Part shown: in pieces, positions 1-7,510 of the stretch | Numbering within the stretch: position 1 is the first letter of the stretch | How the letters are laid out: the number at the start of each line of letters is the position of its first letter | NCBI RefSeq assembly: GCF_027474825.1 | Contig: NZ_CP107030.1 | Coordinates: 2,238,529 to 2,302,528, forward strand | Length of the DNA: 64,000 nucleotides | Origin: Maribacter halichondriae | GTDB taxonomy: Bacteria; Bacteroidota; Bacteroidia; Flavobacteriales; Flavobacteriaceae | Direction: 5' to 3' | Translations under genes and position numbers: made by a program | The notes under the pieces: model-generated | Told to the model about the DNA's origin: nothing | Database searches by the model: none | The model's input: the letters and a program-made list of their open reading frames with translations, nothing else

Positions 1-388
1 GGGGTGGCTGAAAAAGGCCTTCTTGGGCCAAAGAATGATATGAAGCTTGATAAAAATAATTGGCATCATGATGAACAACCGTTTCAGGGGACAACGGATA
101 GTCAGATATGTTGTTCAATACAAAAGCTGAAAGTGATGTCGACTGGTATTGGTGCTGAAAAGGAAGTTGTTCATGATCTTCTTTCTCTTCTTGATGTTGT
201 TGATTGTGTTCTGCTTTTAACTCGCCATAATGTTTTGAAATGAACACAAAGAAATTATCCCCATATTCCTCTGAATGGAAGTTGGCATGCTCGATCAGCT
301 CGTCCAACTCTACAATATCATCGAAATGGATGTTGAAGCTCTGCACGAGAATGAGCAAAGAAATCGCTATGGAAACCAGTTTTGTCAT
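1..388 (-). CDS. Partial small exported histidine-rich protein (3' end outside window)
   Basis: Read on the minus strand from the ATG at 386-388, this frame stays open for 129 residues and runs off the left edge. It begins MTKLVSIAISLLILVQSF, a short hydrophobic signal-like segment. Residues about 53-80 are rich in His, Gln, Glu and Asp. No catalytic motif is visible. From memory, comparable small His-rich exported proteins sit just upstream of CusA/CzcA-type metal-efflux operons in flavobacteria; the next gene lies outside the window, so that link is only a guess. An open plus-strand frame over 4-243 overlaps it antisense and has no support of its own. Confidence 0.6.
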   Translation of the reverse strand, partial: MTKLVSIAISLLILVQSFNIHFDDIVELDELIEHANFHSEEYGDNFFVFISKHYGELKAEHNQQHQEEKEDHEQLPFQHQYQSTSLSAFVLNNISDYPLSPETVVHHDANYFYQASYHSLAQEGLFQPP

Positions 389-564
389 AAAAAATGTATC
401 ATAAAGATACGGTTTTTACAAAAACTTCCGTTACGACAGTAGAATCTTTAGCTTTGCGTCTATAAATTGGATGGATTAAAAGGGAACATGAGGCCTTGGG
501 GTTCTTACATACTTTATAAACATTTTATGTAAAACGAGTTAAACATAATTTTTGAAGGATATAC

Positions 565-1008
565 ATGGCAGTTAAAAAACGGCATTGGTTTTGGAACCTA
601 GTGGCGATTATTACGGTAATAGTATGCCTACTTGCGCTTTTGGCCCACTATAAAAATTGGACAAAAATTAAAGCGGATAGTATCCGTATTTTATCCGGCT
701 TCTACTACAAGGATTTGAAATATTCTGATTTGGATAGTGTGCTTATGGTTGAACGGATTCCGCCTATGGAACGGTTGAATGGCTTCTCAGCTTTAGAAAA
801 AGAGAAAGGTATTTTTAGGGAGTTCAAAGATTCGTTGACCGATAAAAAAGTCAATGTTTACGTAGATAATCTATCACAGCACAAAATCAAGATCGTCTAT
901 CAAGATTCATCGAAACTCTATTTTAATTATAAGGATAGTCTTGAAACCGAACAACTTTATACCCTACTACTAAATAAATTAAAGTCGAATGTCGATGTCC
1001 CGAACTAA
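565..1008 (+). CDS. Hypothetical membrane-anchored protein
   Basis: 147 residues. A basic start (MAVKKRHW) is followed by one membrane segment at about residues 10-28 and then a soluble domain of mixed alpha/beta character. Its end, residues about 85-147, is rich in Lys, Asp, Ser and Tyr. No known family is recognised. The stop overlaps the region just before the next gene, whose start at 1022 is 13 bases downstream, so the two are probably co-transcribed. A TAGCTTTG at 449-456 matches the Bacteroidota -7 consensus, but no convincing -33 element precedes it. Real-gene status is supported by length, normal codon use and operon spacing; function is unknown. Confidence 0.7.
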   Translation: MAVKKRHWFWNLVAIITVIVCLLALLAHYKNWTKIKADSIRILSGFYYKDLKYSDLDSVLMVERIPPMERLNGFSALEKEKGIFREFKDSLTDKKVNVYVDNLSQHKIKIVYQDSSKLYFNYKDSLETEQLYTLLLNKLKSNVDVPN

Positions 1009-1021
1009 ATCGGAAATAGCC

Positions 1022-1432
1022 ATGAAGAAAGTGTTCGCCTTGCTTTTATGGGTAACACCGCTATGGGCCATGTCACAAAACAAACTAACCGTTTCCGTAG
1101 TGGGTGTGCCAGCTTCGATAGGAAATGTAAGTGCAGGAGTCTACAATTCTGAAGTCGGATTTTTGAAAATAGATCATGTCATTGCTGGCAAGTTCGTTCA
1201 GGCTGTCAGAGGGACTACAAGGATAGAATTGGATAATCTGCCCAACGGTACCTATGCCGTTGCTATTTTCTATGACGAAAATGGAAATGAAAAGCTGGAT
1301 ACCAATTTTTTGGGAATTCCAAAAGAGAAAGTCGCATTCTCAAATGCGAAAATGAAAACGTTCGGGCCTCCCGGTTTTGATGAATGCTCATTCAAAGTTA
1401 TAGGAGATCAAGAAATGAAGATTTCATTTTGA
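1022..1432 (+). CDS. DUF2141 domain-containing exported protein
   Basis: 136 residues from the ATG at 1022, chosen because it begins directly with a signal peptide (MKKVFALLLWVTPLWAMSQ). An ATG at 989 would add an unlikely 11-residue polar extension. The mature part has the pattern of DUF2141 proteins: a short beta-rich domain with NGTYAVAIFYDENGNEKLDTN in its middle, followed by GIPKE and a GPPGFDECSF segment. DUF2141 proteins are small periplasmic proteins of unknown role, common in Bacteroidota. It follows the membrane protein at 565-1008 closely and probably shares its transcript. Confidence 0.85.
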   Translation: MKKVFALLLWVTPLWAMSQNKLTVSVVGVPASIGNVSAGVYNSEVGFLKIDHVIAGKFVQAVRGTTRIELDNLPNGTYAVAIFYDENGNEKLDTNFLGIPKEKVAFSNAKMKTFGPPGFDECSFKVIGDQEMKISF

Positions 1433-1528
1433 TTTCCTCTTAAAATTTACGCTCCTTTTTTGTCAAGCAGTTGTATTTAAAATGCATAATTTGTATTTTG
1501 ATTCACTAATCAATTAAAAACAACAATC

Positions 1529-1897
1529 ATGGAAACAAATGAAATTGCCAACAAGTTGGTCGCATGGTGCAAACAAGGAGATTTTGAAAAGCCTTATCAA
1601 GAATTGTACAGCCCTAAAATCGTCAGTATAGAGAATGACGGAACAAGTGAAGGTGGGCGCGTAGAAGGTTTTGAAGGGATACAACAAAAAGGAGAGTGGT
1701 GGAAAGAGAATTTCGAGGTGCACGAAACAAGTGTATCGGACCCGATAGTCGCCGATAACTGGTTTTCGGTAAAATTTGATATGGACACGACCCACAAACC
1801 TTCAGGGCATCGTTCAACGATGTCCGAAATAGCTGTCTATGAAGTTAAGGATGGCAAAATCGTAAAAGAGCAGTTCTTTTATGATGAACAGAAATAG
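1529..1897 (+). CDS. SnoaL-like / NTF2-like domain protein
   Basis: 122 residues, no signal peptide. It has the compact cone-shaped alpha+beta pattern of SnoaL-like proteins: an N-terminal helix (ANKLVAWCKQGDFEKPYQELY), a GFEGIQQKGEWWKENF helix, and C-terminal strands including KFDMDTTHK and EIAVYEVKDGKIVKEQFFYD. This fold serves as a ligand-binding or isomerase scaffold and many members have no known substrate, so no reaction is assigned. It is preceded by 95 AT-rich bases with TTTG-like motifs that could hold a promoter, and a palindromic repeat follows it. Likely monocistronic. Confidence 0.85.
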   Translation: METNEIANKLVAWCKQGDFEKPYQELYSPKIVSIENDGTSEGGRVEGFEGIQQKGEWWKENFEVHETSVSDPIVADNWFSVKFDMDTTHKPSGHRSTMSEIAVYEVKDGKIVKEQFFYDEQK

Positions 1898-1918
1898 GTA
1901 CTATTGCCGAACCTTTAC

Positions 1919-2029
1919 GTCATTGAGAGGAGCATTTTAGCGACTAAGCAATCTGTTAAATCTTATCTACAAGTTTAACAGATTGTTTCGCTTTGTCTGC
2001 CAAAAAGGGGCACACAAGCTCGCAATGAC
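1919..2029. repeat. Dispersed palindromic repeat, copy 1
   Basis: Begins GTCATTGAGAGGAGC and ends GCTCGCAATGAC, imperfect inverted termini. Inside, AATCTGTTAAA (1950-1960) and TTTAACAGATT (1974-1984) form a perfect 11-bp inverted repeat around a 13-base loop. The termini match those of a second element at 49789-49937. It has no coding capacity. It has the look of a non-autonomous palindromic mobile element placed between genes. Confidence 0.65.
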
Positions 2030-2089
2030 ATTTGGGTTTAACTTTTTTAGAGAAATTTTTTCCTGACCGATTTCCTGTATCTTAGGGGC

Positions 2090-2476
2090 ATGGTTCTTTT
2101 AGCTCACGTTGTTGGTGCCTTGTTCGGTCTCTTGGCCATTATTTTAGGTGCATTCGGCGCACATGCCCTGAAAAAAAACTTTTCGGAAGCACAACTCAAA
2201 AGTTTCGAAACAGGCGTCAAATATCAAATGTACCATGCCATACTTTTGATCATACTGGGCTTCAACCTAAACTTGGAATCATTGCTCGAAAAAAATATGA
2301 TTTACTGTTTTATAATCGGTACTTTTCTTTTCTCGTTCAGTATCTATGGCCTGACATTTAGGGCCTCCAAAGGAAAAAAATGGAAATTTCTTGGTCCGGT
2401 TACGCCTATTGGAGGATTGTTTCTGGTAGCAGGTTGGGCGATGCTACTCTATTCTTTCATCCGCAATCTGATTTAG
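2090..2476 (+). CDS. DUF423 family membrane protein
   Basis: 128 residues with four hydrophobic helices (about 4-24, 46-60, 68-90, 102-125). The N-terminal segment carries the family signature LGAFGAHALK, followed by a polar loop ending in ETGVKYQMYHA; both are typical of DUF423 proteins (YwdK/YgdD family), small inner-membrane proteins of unknown function. Length is normal. The start ATG is at 2090; TATCTTAG about ten bases upstream resembles a -7 element but would give an almost leaderless transcript, so I do not call it. Stands alone between a repeat and a convergent gene. Confidence 0.88.
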   Translation: MVLLAHVVGALFGLLAIILGAFGAHALKKNFSEAQLKSFETGVKYQMYHAILLIILGFNLNLESLLEKNMIYCFIIGTFLFSFSIYGLTFRASKGKKWKFLGPVTPIGGLFLVAGWAMLLYSFIRNLI

Positions 2477-2566
2477 TCTAAAGCAGGATGTTTCATGGAA
2501 AATATCTCCTTCAGTTAAGATACTTTTTCCCAACCAAAATAATTGGATATAAGAATTCTAAGAAGC

Positions 2567-3277
2567 TTACAGCCTCAAATACATATTTCCATTAATGGTA
2601 TTCAATCGCAACCTATTTTTGCCGTCGGCGGTGCGCCCTGATATTTTTTGACCTACATGGCGATCTGTAGAATCGAATTTCAAATTTTCGTCAGCGTAAA
2701 TATTACCATGGATAGTTTCAGCCACCAAGTCGGCGTTGATCATTTTCAGATCTATTTCGCCGTTAATGGTATTCAGGTCTAAATTGCCTGAATATTTTGA
2801 GATTGCAATATTGCCATTGATGAGATCCGCCGTAAAATTACCTTCTATGATTTCCGATTGTAGGCTTCCGTTGATACTACTGACTTTAACTCGTGAATTT
2901 TTTGGGACGTACAAGACATAATCGAATTCGTATTCATCGCCAGTGGAAAAATAACGCTTTCTTTTCCCGTACTTTTTTTCATAATCGTCCCAAATTTGTT
3001 TGAAGACTTTTTCAGAATTCGAACCAATACTTATTTGGTTGGTTCCCTGATCTATATCTAACTCAAACATATCCATATATTTTTCCTCTTCCATTGAAAT
3101 AGCGGCCTTGATATAGATAGATGATTTGTCCCATGTCTTTATTTCGATATCCGAAGCAAATTTTAGCTCGATATCGATATATTGGTCGTTGTAAGGAATA
3201 TCTTTTTCAATTACCTTTTGGGCGCTTAGTGAAAGGCTGATGAGGCCTACTATGAGAGTTGTTGCTAGATTCTTCAT
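2567..3277 (-). CDS. DUF4097-type exported beta-strand repeat protein
   Basis: 236 residues with a signal peptide (MKNLATTLIVGLISLSLSAQ). The C-terminal half repeats short units with the core INGxI/ING (for example SSINGSLQSE, LINGNIAIS, TINGEIDLK, TIHGNIYAD, TINGNMYLRL), a right-handed beta-solenoid pattern typical of DUF4097/putative adhesin proteins. It is the last gene of a minus-strand unit sigma factor - anti-sigma - DUF4097 - DUF4097, an arrangement common in flavobacteria in which these exported proteins are thought to be tied to the cell-envelope response. A 15-base sequence at 3276-3290, immediately before the start, is repeated exactly at 4074-4088 upstream of the paralogue. Confidence 0.85.
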   Translation of the reverse strand: MKNLATTLIVGLISLSLSAQKVIEKDIPYNDQYIDIELKFASDIEIKTWDKSSIYIKAAISMEEEKYMDMFELDIDQGTNQISIGSNSEKVFKQIWDDYEKKYGKRKRYFSTGDEYEFDYVLYVPKNSRVKVSSINGSLQSEIIEGNFTADLINGNIAISKYSGNLDLNTINGEIDLKMINADLVAETIHGNIYADENLKFDSTDRHVGQKISGRTADGKNRLRLNTINGNMYLRL

Positions 3278-3303
3278 GACTGTTCGTTTTCTTTTATATA
3301 TTT

Positions 3304-4058
3304 TTAATTCTTTCTTAAATAGATATTTCCATTGGTAGATTTTAACGTGATATCGACACCGCCACCATTTATAGCTCCTTTTATTTCCCTCCCAGAAATT
3401 GATTTGAGTCCATCTTTGTCGGGCCTGCTTAGGTCAAAATTGGTGTAGATATCACCGTTCCATGAACTTAATTCCAGGTTGGCCGATGTATTTCCAGGTA
3501 AGGTCACGTCTATCTCACCGTTCGTCGTCCGTAAAACAATCGGCGAATCTTGATTGATTTCCTTGAACTCCACACGTATGCCTTCATTCAATGAATAAGC
3601 TGTTACCGGCCCCGATAAGTTGGTCAATCTCAGACCACCGTTCAAATTGGCGTTGGCCTCTACTTCGCCCGTAAAACCTTCTATGTTAATATCTCCGTGC
3701 CATGAATTTGTAACGGAGACATTTTGTGATTTTGGAGAAGATAGATTTCGGCACCTCCCGACTTTCTTACGTCTTGTACGATCAAATTATTCCCTGTCTG
3801 CACCACATTAAAGCCAACATCTGTATTGTCTTCACCACCTACTCCGACTAGCTTGAGTCCTTTTGCCTTTTCGGGTACAGGTTCTAGATTGAATGCTTTT
3901 ATCAATAATTCATTTTTGTCGTGTGTCTTTAGAATGATTTCTGATTTAGATTCGATTTTCACCCATTCGATTCCGTCTAGGGCCTTGGTGTAATCCGATT
4001 GTGAATGCAGGTTAGCGACAAGTGTGCATGTAAATAAGAATACTATTAGTTTTTTCAT
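3304..4058 (-). pseudogene. DUF4097-type exported protein, frame broken once
   Basis: Two frames together encode one protein of about 250 residues. The first (from the ATG at 4058) starts with signal peptide MKKLIVFLFTCTLVANLHSQ and reads to about 3740; the second continues with PKSQNVSVTNSWHGDINIEG into a classic DUF4097 end (LSSWNGDIYTNF, LKSTNGNIYLRKN). The break lies at 3733-3740, where the coding strand reads CTCCAAAA; one added C (CTCCCAAAA) restores the frame. Homologous to its neighbour at 2567-3277 and probably its tandem duplicate. Either a recent frameshift or a one-base homopolymer error in the sequence. Confidence 0.75.
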
Positions 4059-4168
4059 AATTGTTTGTTTTAAATGACTGTTCGTTTTTGATGATTTCTC
4101 GTTTATCGATACTTTGACAAACCTGTCTGCGGGCGTGCAGCCTTAGTGTGACAGCTAAGCATAGAGGT

Positions 4169-4972
4169 TTATGTTATATCGGGTAAAAATGATTTGATTT
4201 GTTCTTTTACAAAGGGTTGTGTATCTTCTTTTTCCATTAATTCTTGCATAGGTGCTGCAGCCTTTTTCTCTTGCATTTGCCCTAAAATTTGAATGATCGC
4301 AATTTGAATGCTAGGGTCTTTTTCTGTTCCCAAAGCTTTGATAAACGTATTTTTCACGGTTTCAGAGTCTCTAAAATCGGCCAATACATCAAGGGCCGCT
4401 GCCCGCACATTGGTATTTTCGTCATATAGCATTCGGTCTGTCAGTGCCTGTATTATTGACTCCTCAGGATTCGAAATTTCCTCCATATAATTGACGCCCC
4501 GAATACGCTTACTTGCCGATTCACTTTCCATCATGGATAGCATTGCTGTTTGTTTAATTTCCATTTTTTCAACGGTCAACGCGGCAATTTCCTTACTTGA
4601 ATTTTCGTTGGAATAATATTTTCCGGCGAGAAAGGCCCCGACTAAGAGCAGAACACTAGCAGCAATTTTCAGGAAGTTGTTCGCCCATTGATTTCTTTCG
4701 TGGGATGTCTTCGAATCAATTTGAACGACCTTATTTAGCGATTTCTTCTCCTCTTCAAGCTGCTCAAGAAATTTCAGTTTTAGCGCAGGAGGAGGTGTCG
4801 CTTCTTCTTCTGAATCGATTGCTCGGAACAATTCCTCTAAATCCGATAATTCTTTAGCACATGCTACACATTGCGTCAAGTGTGCTTCTACCATTTTCTT
4901 CTGATTCCCATCTAAGAGATTATCCAGATAATCTGGAAGCAATTTACTGATATGTTTATCTTCTTTGTTCAT
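4169..4972 (-). CDS. Zinc-finger anti-sigma factor with C-terminal HEAT repeats
   Basis: 267 residues. The N-terminal domain has the anti-sigma zinc motif H31-x3-C35-x2-C38 in a helical setting. A single membrane helix lies at about residues 101-118. The periplasmic part (about 150-267) is made of HEAT-like helical repeats (DRMLYDENTNVRAAALDVLADF, IKALGTEKDPSIQIAIIQILG). It should hold the ECF sigma factor at the membrane until a signal acts on the HEAT domain. Its start overlaps the sigma gene stop by four bases (ATGA at 4969-4972), indicating translational coupling. Confidence 0.88.
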   Translation of the reverse strand: MNKEDKHISKLLPDYLDNLLDGNQKKMVEAHLTQCVACAKELSDLEELFRAIDSEEEATPPPALKLKFLEQLEEEKKSLNKVVQIDSKTSHERNQWANNFLKIAASVLLLVGAFLAGKYYSNENSSKEIAALTVEKMEIKQTAMLSMMESESASKRIRGVNYMEEISNPEESIIQALTDRMLYDENTNVRAAALDVLADFRDSETVKNTFIKALGTEKDPSIQIAIIQILGQMQEKKAAAPMQELMEKEDTQPFVKEQIKSFLPDIT

Positions 4973-5493
4973 ATTTTTTCAAAATAAACTTTCCTTAATT
5001 TTTTTAGTGCACGACTCACTTTGGTCTTCACCGCGCCAGGGGTACTCCCTATAATTTCTGCCAGTTCTGCATATTTTATTTCTTGAAAACGATTCAAGAT
5101 CAACAGTTCGCGGTCAGAAGCATCCAATTTGTTCAATGCGATTTGCAAATGCGAATAGTCCTCTTCCTTTTCATCATTGCTTTCCGTCAATTGATATTCC
5201 AGAATACCTAGATCATCATGGTCTGTTGCATTTCTTCTATAGTGGGTTTTCAGATTGTTCCTTGCGATAGTAAACATCCATGAAACAAAACTTCCGCCAT
5301 TATATGAGTTTCTATATTTCATCAACTTGTAAAAAACGTCTTGTGCAATATCTTCGCTCAACATTTTATCCCTAGACATTTTATAAAGAAAGTTGTACAC
5401 ATGCACATGGTGCCTTTCGAACAGAACCTTGAGATTATCAAGATTTCCGTTGGAAACTTCCACCATAAGGCTTTCATCTGTGCGCTCTTTCAA
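4969..5493 (-). CDS. ECF-type RNA polymerase sigma factor
   Basis: 174 residues. Region 2 is visible at about residues 18-85 (YNFLYKMSRDKMLSEDIAQDVFYKLM, then SFVSWMFTIARNNLKTHYRR), and region 4 at about 115-170 (LNKLDASDRELLILNRFQEIKYAELAEIIG, then STPGAVKTKVSRALKKLRK), the helix-turn-helix that reads the -35 element. The first codon is TTG at 5493; an in-frame stop lies a short way upstream and no ATG precedes the conserved region. It is first in the sigma - anti-sigma - DUF4097 unit and probably drives it, including its own gene (see 5516-5551). Confidence 0.9.
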   Translation of the reverse strand: MKERTDESLMVEVSNGNLDNLKVLFERHHVHVYNFLYKMSRDKMLSEDIAQDVFYKLMKYRNSYNGGSFVSWMFTIARNNLKTHYRRNATDHDDLGILEYQLTESNDEKEEDYSHLQIALNKLDASDRELLILNRFQEIKYAELAEIIGSTPGAVKTKVSRALKKLRKVYFEKI

Positions 5494-5515
5494 AAAGGTA
5501 TTTTTAGTCGGTGTT

Positions 5516-5551
5516 CAAAATTATATAGTCAGGAAATTACAAAAGGTTACA
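5516..5551 (-). promoter_or_regulatory. Probable promoter of the sigma/anti-sigma/DUF4097 unit
   Basis: On the minus strand, TGTAACC (5545-5551) is followed after 13 bases by TGACTATATAA (5521-5531), the spacing and shape of many ECF promoters (a GTAAC-type -35 with a short -10), which suggests autoregulation. Overlapping it, TAATTTTG (5516-5523) also matches the housekeeping -7 consensus TAnnTTTG with TTTTG 16 bases upstream. Either would start transcription about 20 bases before the TTG start codon. Confidence 0.5.
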
Positions 5552-5560
5552 CCAAGGATT

Positions 5561-5594
5561 AAAAAAAATCGCTTCAAAATGTTTTGAAGCGATT
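5561..5594 (-). terminator. Intrinsic terminator after the CarboxypepD_reg-like gene
   Basis: AATCGCTTCAAAA (5567-5579) and TTTTGAAGCGATT (5582-5594) are a perfect 13-bp inverted repeat. On the minus strand the hairpin runs into eight T residues (5561-5568 read in reverse). It lies just past the stop of the gene ending at 5630. Confidence 0.85.
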
Positions 5595-5629
5595 CCACTT
5601 TTGAACTATCTAATACTTAGGTGCCTGTT

Positions 5630-7165
5630 TCAATTATCAGGGTCAACCTGTGAAGTGAATTCTTTTATCGCGGTATTGGGTTCAATGATATTATACCCTT
5701 TCCAGAACTCGGGATCGTAGTTGGGCATATAGGTCGGCAATATCGTGTTATTTTCTTTGAACGCTTCGAAATCAGGATTGCTAATGGAGGAAGTCTCAAA
5801 GACCACTACTTCCTTTTTTTCAATATTTGTGAGTGCTAGATCCACTTTGCCCGAGAGTTCGTTCTGCTTGTTTCTACCCTTTACCCGTTTGTTCATTTCA
5901 ATTATTTTTAGTGGTCTTTTAATTCCTATACGATTACCGCTTTCCGATTCAAAGTACCGAAGACTGTATGAATTATCGATTCCCCTAGAAAAGATTATTT
6001 TCCCCCTTGAGAGATGTTCGTTCATTGAAATGCCTAAAAGTTTAAAGGTTTTCAATGATTTTACATTTTCATAGTCAGCGCGAATCAATGCAAAATCATC
6101 TGAATTAATGTAAAGTGTGCCCTTGTAATCAGCCGATCGTTTGGGTTTAAAATCGATTACATAGACTGCATTTTCGCCTAAATAGGTAAAGTCTTGAAGT
6201 GTAAATTCATATTTGCGTGATTTAGATATGAAATTGAGGTCTGAGTCTTCATGTATGGGTAGGTAATTCAATATTGCACCTAACATTTTTCTTCGGTAGG
6301 TTGCAAAATTCTTTTTTTCCTCTTCTTCATTTTTCTTTTTTTCCTCAAGTTCTTTGTTCAGGGTTGCTACATCGGTAGAGTCCACTTCACTTTCAAAAAG
6401 TTCATCGGCATCGACTTTCGTACCGAATAGACCTGATTTGATTTTAAAATAAGAATCGGTCTTGACGTTTTCTTTGATAATTGTATTGAATTTTTCTTCT
6501 AATCTTTCAAAGTCAAGTTCCATGCTTTTGTCATAAAGCTTTGATGCCTTTATGAGATTCAGTTTTTGTTTTTCACTGTCGTAATTTCCATAAAGGTCCC
6601 CAAGCACCTCGGTATAATAGCTATTGGATTTTGGCACGGTTCGAATAATGCTATCTATGAATTTTTTATTGAAAGCTGCTATGGTAGACTTTTTAAGAGA
6701 ATAGTTCAGTTTGTTCATGCGCTGAAAGGATGAATTTCTATAAAACAACCTTTTTTTGGTCAGGTTTGAACTATAGTTTTTTTCGAGATTGTCTTGCACA
6801 AGTTCAATAATTTCATCTGCCGAATATTGCTTGTTGGAAACAATGACGTTTTTGAGCTCAATGGCCTTAGGTCTTAAAACAATTGTCTTTTCGGTGAACT
6901 GACCCAAGGGCTTTCCAATAGATTCGTAACCGATACATGATATGAAGAGGGAGTCTGTCGCTGCGACACTTTTATCCAATAAAAAAGTAAACCTACCTTC
7001 TTCATTGGTAATCATTCCTTTATTTTTCAACTGCACGGTCACATAAGGAATCGGTTTTTGGGTGGCAGAATCAAGAATGACAGAGGTCAGCGTTTGAGCG
7101 TGGGATACACTCGAAAAAAAGAAATAAAGTAAATAGAGTTTGTAAAACTTTGAGCATATATGCAA
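5630..7165 (-). CDS. Exported CarboxypepD_reg-like protein
   Basis: 511 residues. A signal peptide (KLYLLYFFFSSVSHAQ) is followed by a carboxypeptidase-regulatory-like beta-sandwich at about 24-105 (LDSATQKPIPYVTVQLKNKG, MITNEEGRFTF, SCIGYESI), as in the N-termini of TonB-dependent proteins. A long alpha/beta region follows with an acidic-basic coiled segment at about 270-295 (KELEEKKKNEEEEKK), then beta strands resembling outer-membrane-associated DUF5686-type proteins without a full barrel. No ATG precedes the signal peptide in frame; the first usable codon is TTG at 7165. Substrate and role are unknown; a cell-surface or periplasmic function is inferred. Confidence 0.8.
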   Translation of the reverse strand: MHICSKFYKLYLLYFFFSSVSHAQTLTSVILDSATQKPIPYVTVQLKNKGMITNEEGRFTFLLDKSVAATDSLFISCIGYESIGKPLGQFTEKTIVLRPKAIELKNVIVSNKQYSADEIIELVQDNLEKNYSSNLTKKRLFYRNSSFQRMNKLNYSLKKSTIAAFNKKFIDSIIRTVPKSNSYYTEVLGDLYGNYDSEKQKLNLIKASKLYDKSMELDFERLEEKFNTIIKENVKTDSYFKIKSGLFGTKVDADELFESEVDSTDVATLNKELEEKKKNEEEEKKNFATYRRKMLGAILNYLPIHEDSDLNFISKSRKYEFTLQDFTYLGENAVYVIDFKPKRSADYKGTLYINSDDFALIRADYENVKSLKTFKLLGISMNEHLSRGKIIFSRGIDNSYSLRYFESESGNRIGIKRPLKIIEMNKRVKGRNKQNELSGKVDLALTNIEKKEVVVFETSSISNPDFEAFKENNTILPTYMPNYDPEFWKGYNIIEPNTAIKEFTSQVDPDN

Positions 7166-7356
7166 TGGTTAGTTCAAGGAAGCAAAAAAAGCAATAGTAT
7201 TTAATCCAAGCTTTGCTTTTTTGTTTTTATTAATATCGATTTATCCTTTTTTTAACGAAAAATGGGCCTGGGGCAATTAGACTGAAGACGCCTTTATTGA
7301 GAAATTGTTACTTGACAGGCAGAAAACTATTCGGGTTGGGCCTAGAAATAAAAGAA

Positions 7357-7506
7357 TTAATGGCACCCGCAGTCATCTTGGCCACAAGATCTGGAATTGC
7401 TCTTTTTCGTGGCGAAAAGTGAACGGGGCAAGAAAAATTTAAACACAATATAACCCACAGCTAGTGCTAAGGTCATATAGGCTAGAATAGGTTGTATTAG
7501 ACTCAC
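7357..7506 (-). CDS. FeoB-associated cysteine-rich membrane protein
   Basis: 49 residues, easily missed because of its size. Starts with GTG at 7506, four bases after the feoB stop. It has one membrane helix (PILAYMTLALAVGYIVFKFF) and a cysteine-rich tail, SCGQDDCGCH, exactly the layout of the small FeoB-associated proteins found after feoB in Bacteroidota and Firmicutes. These are thought to help ferrous iron transfer or to stabilise FeoB, by analogy with FeoC, but the function is unproven. Spacing shows it belongs to the feoA-feoB operon. Confidence 0.85.
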   Translation of the reverse strand: MSLIQPILAYMTLALAVGYIVFKFFLPRSLFATKKSNSRSCGQDDCGCH

Positions 7507-7510
7507 AGGA

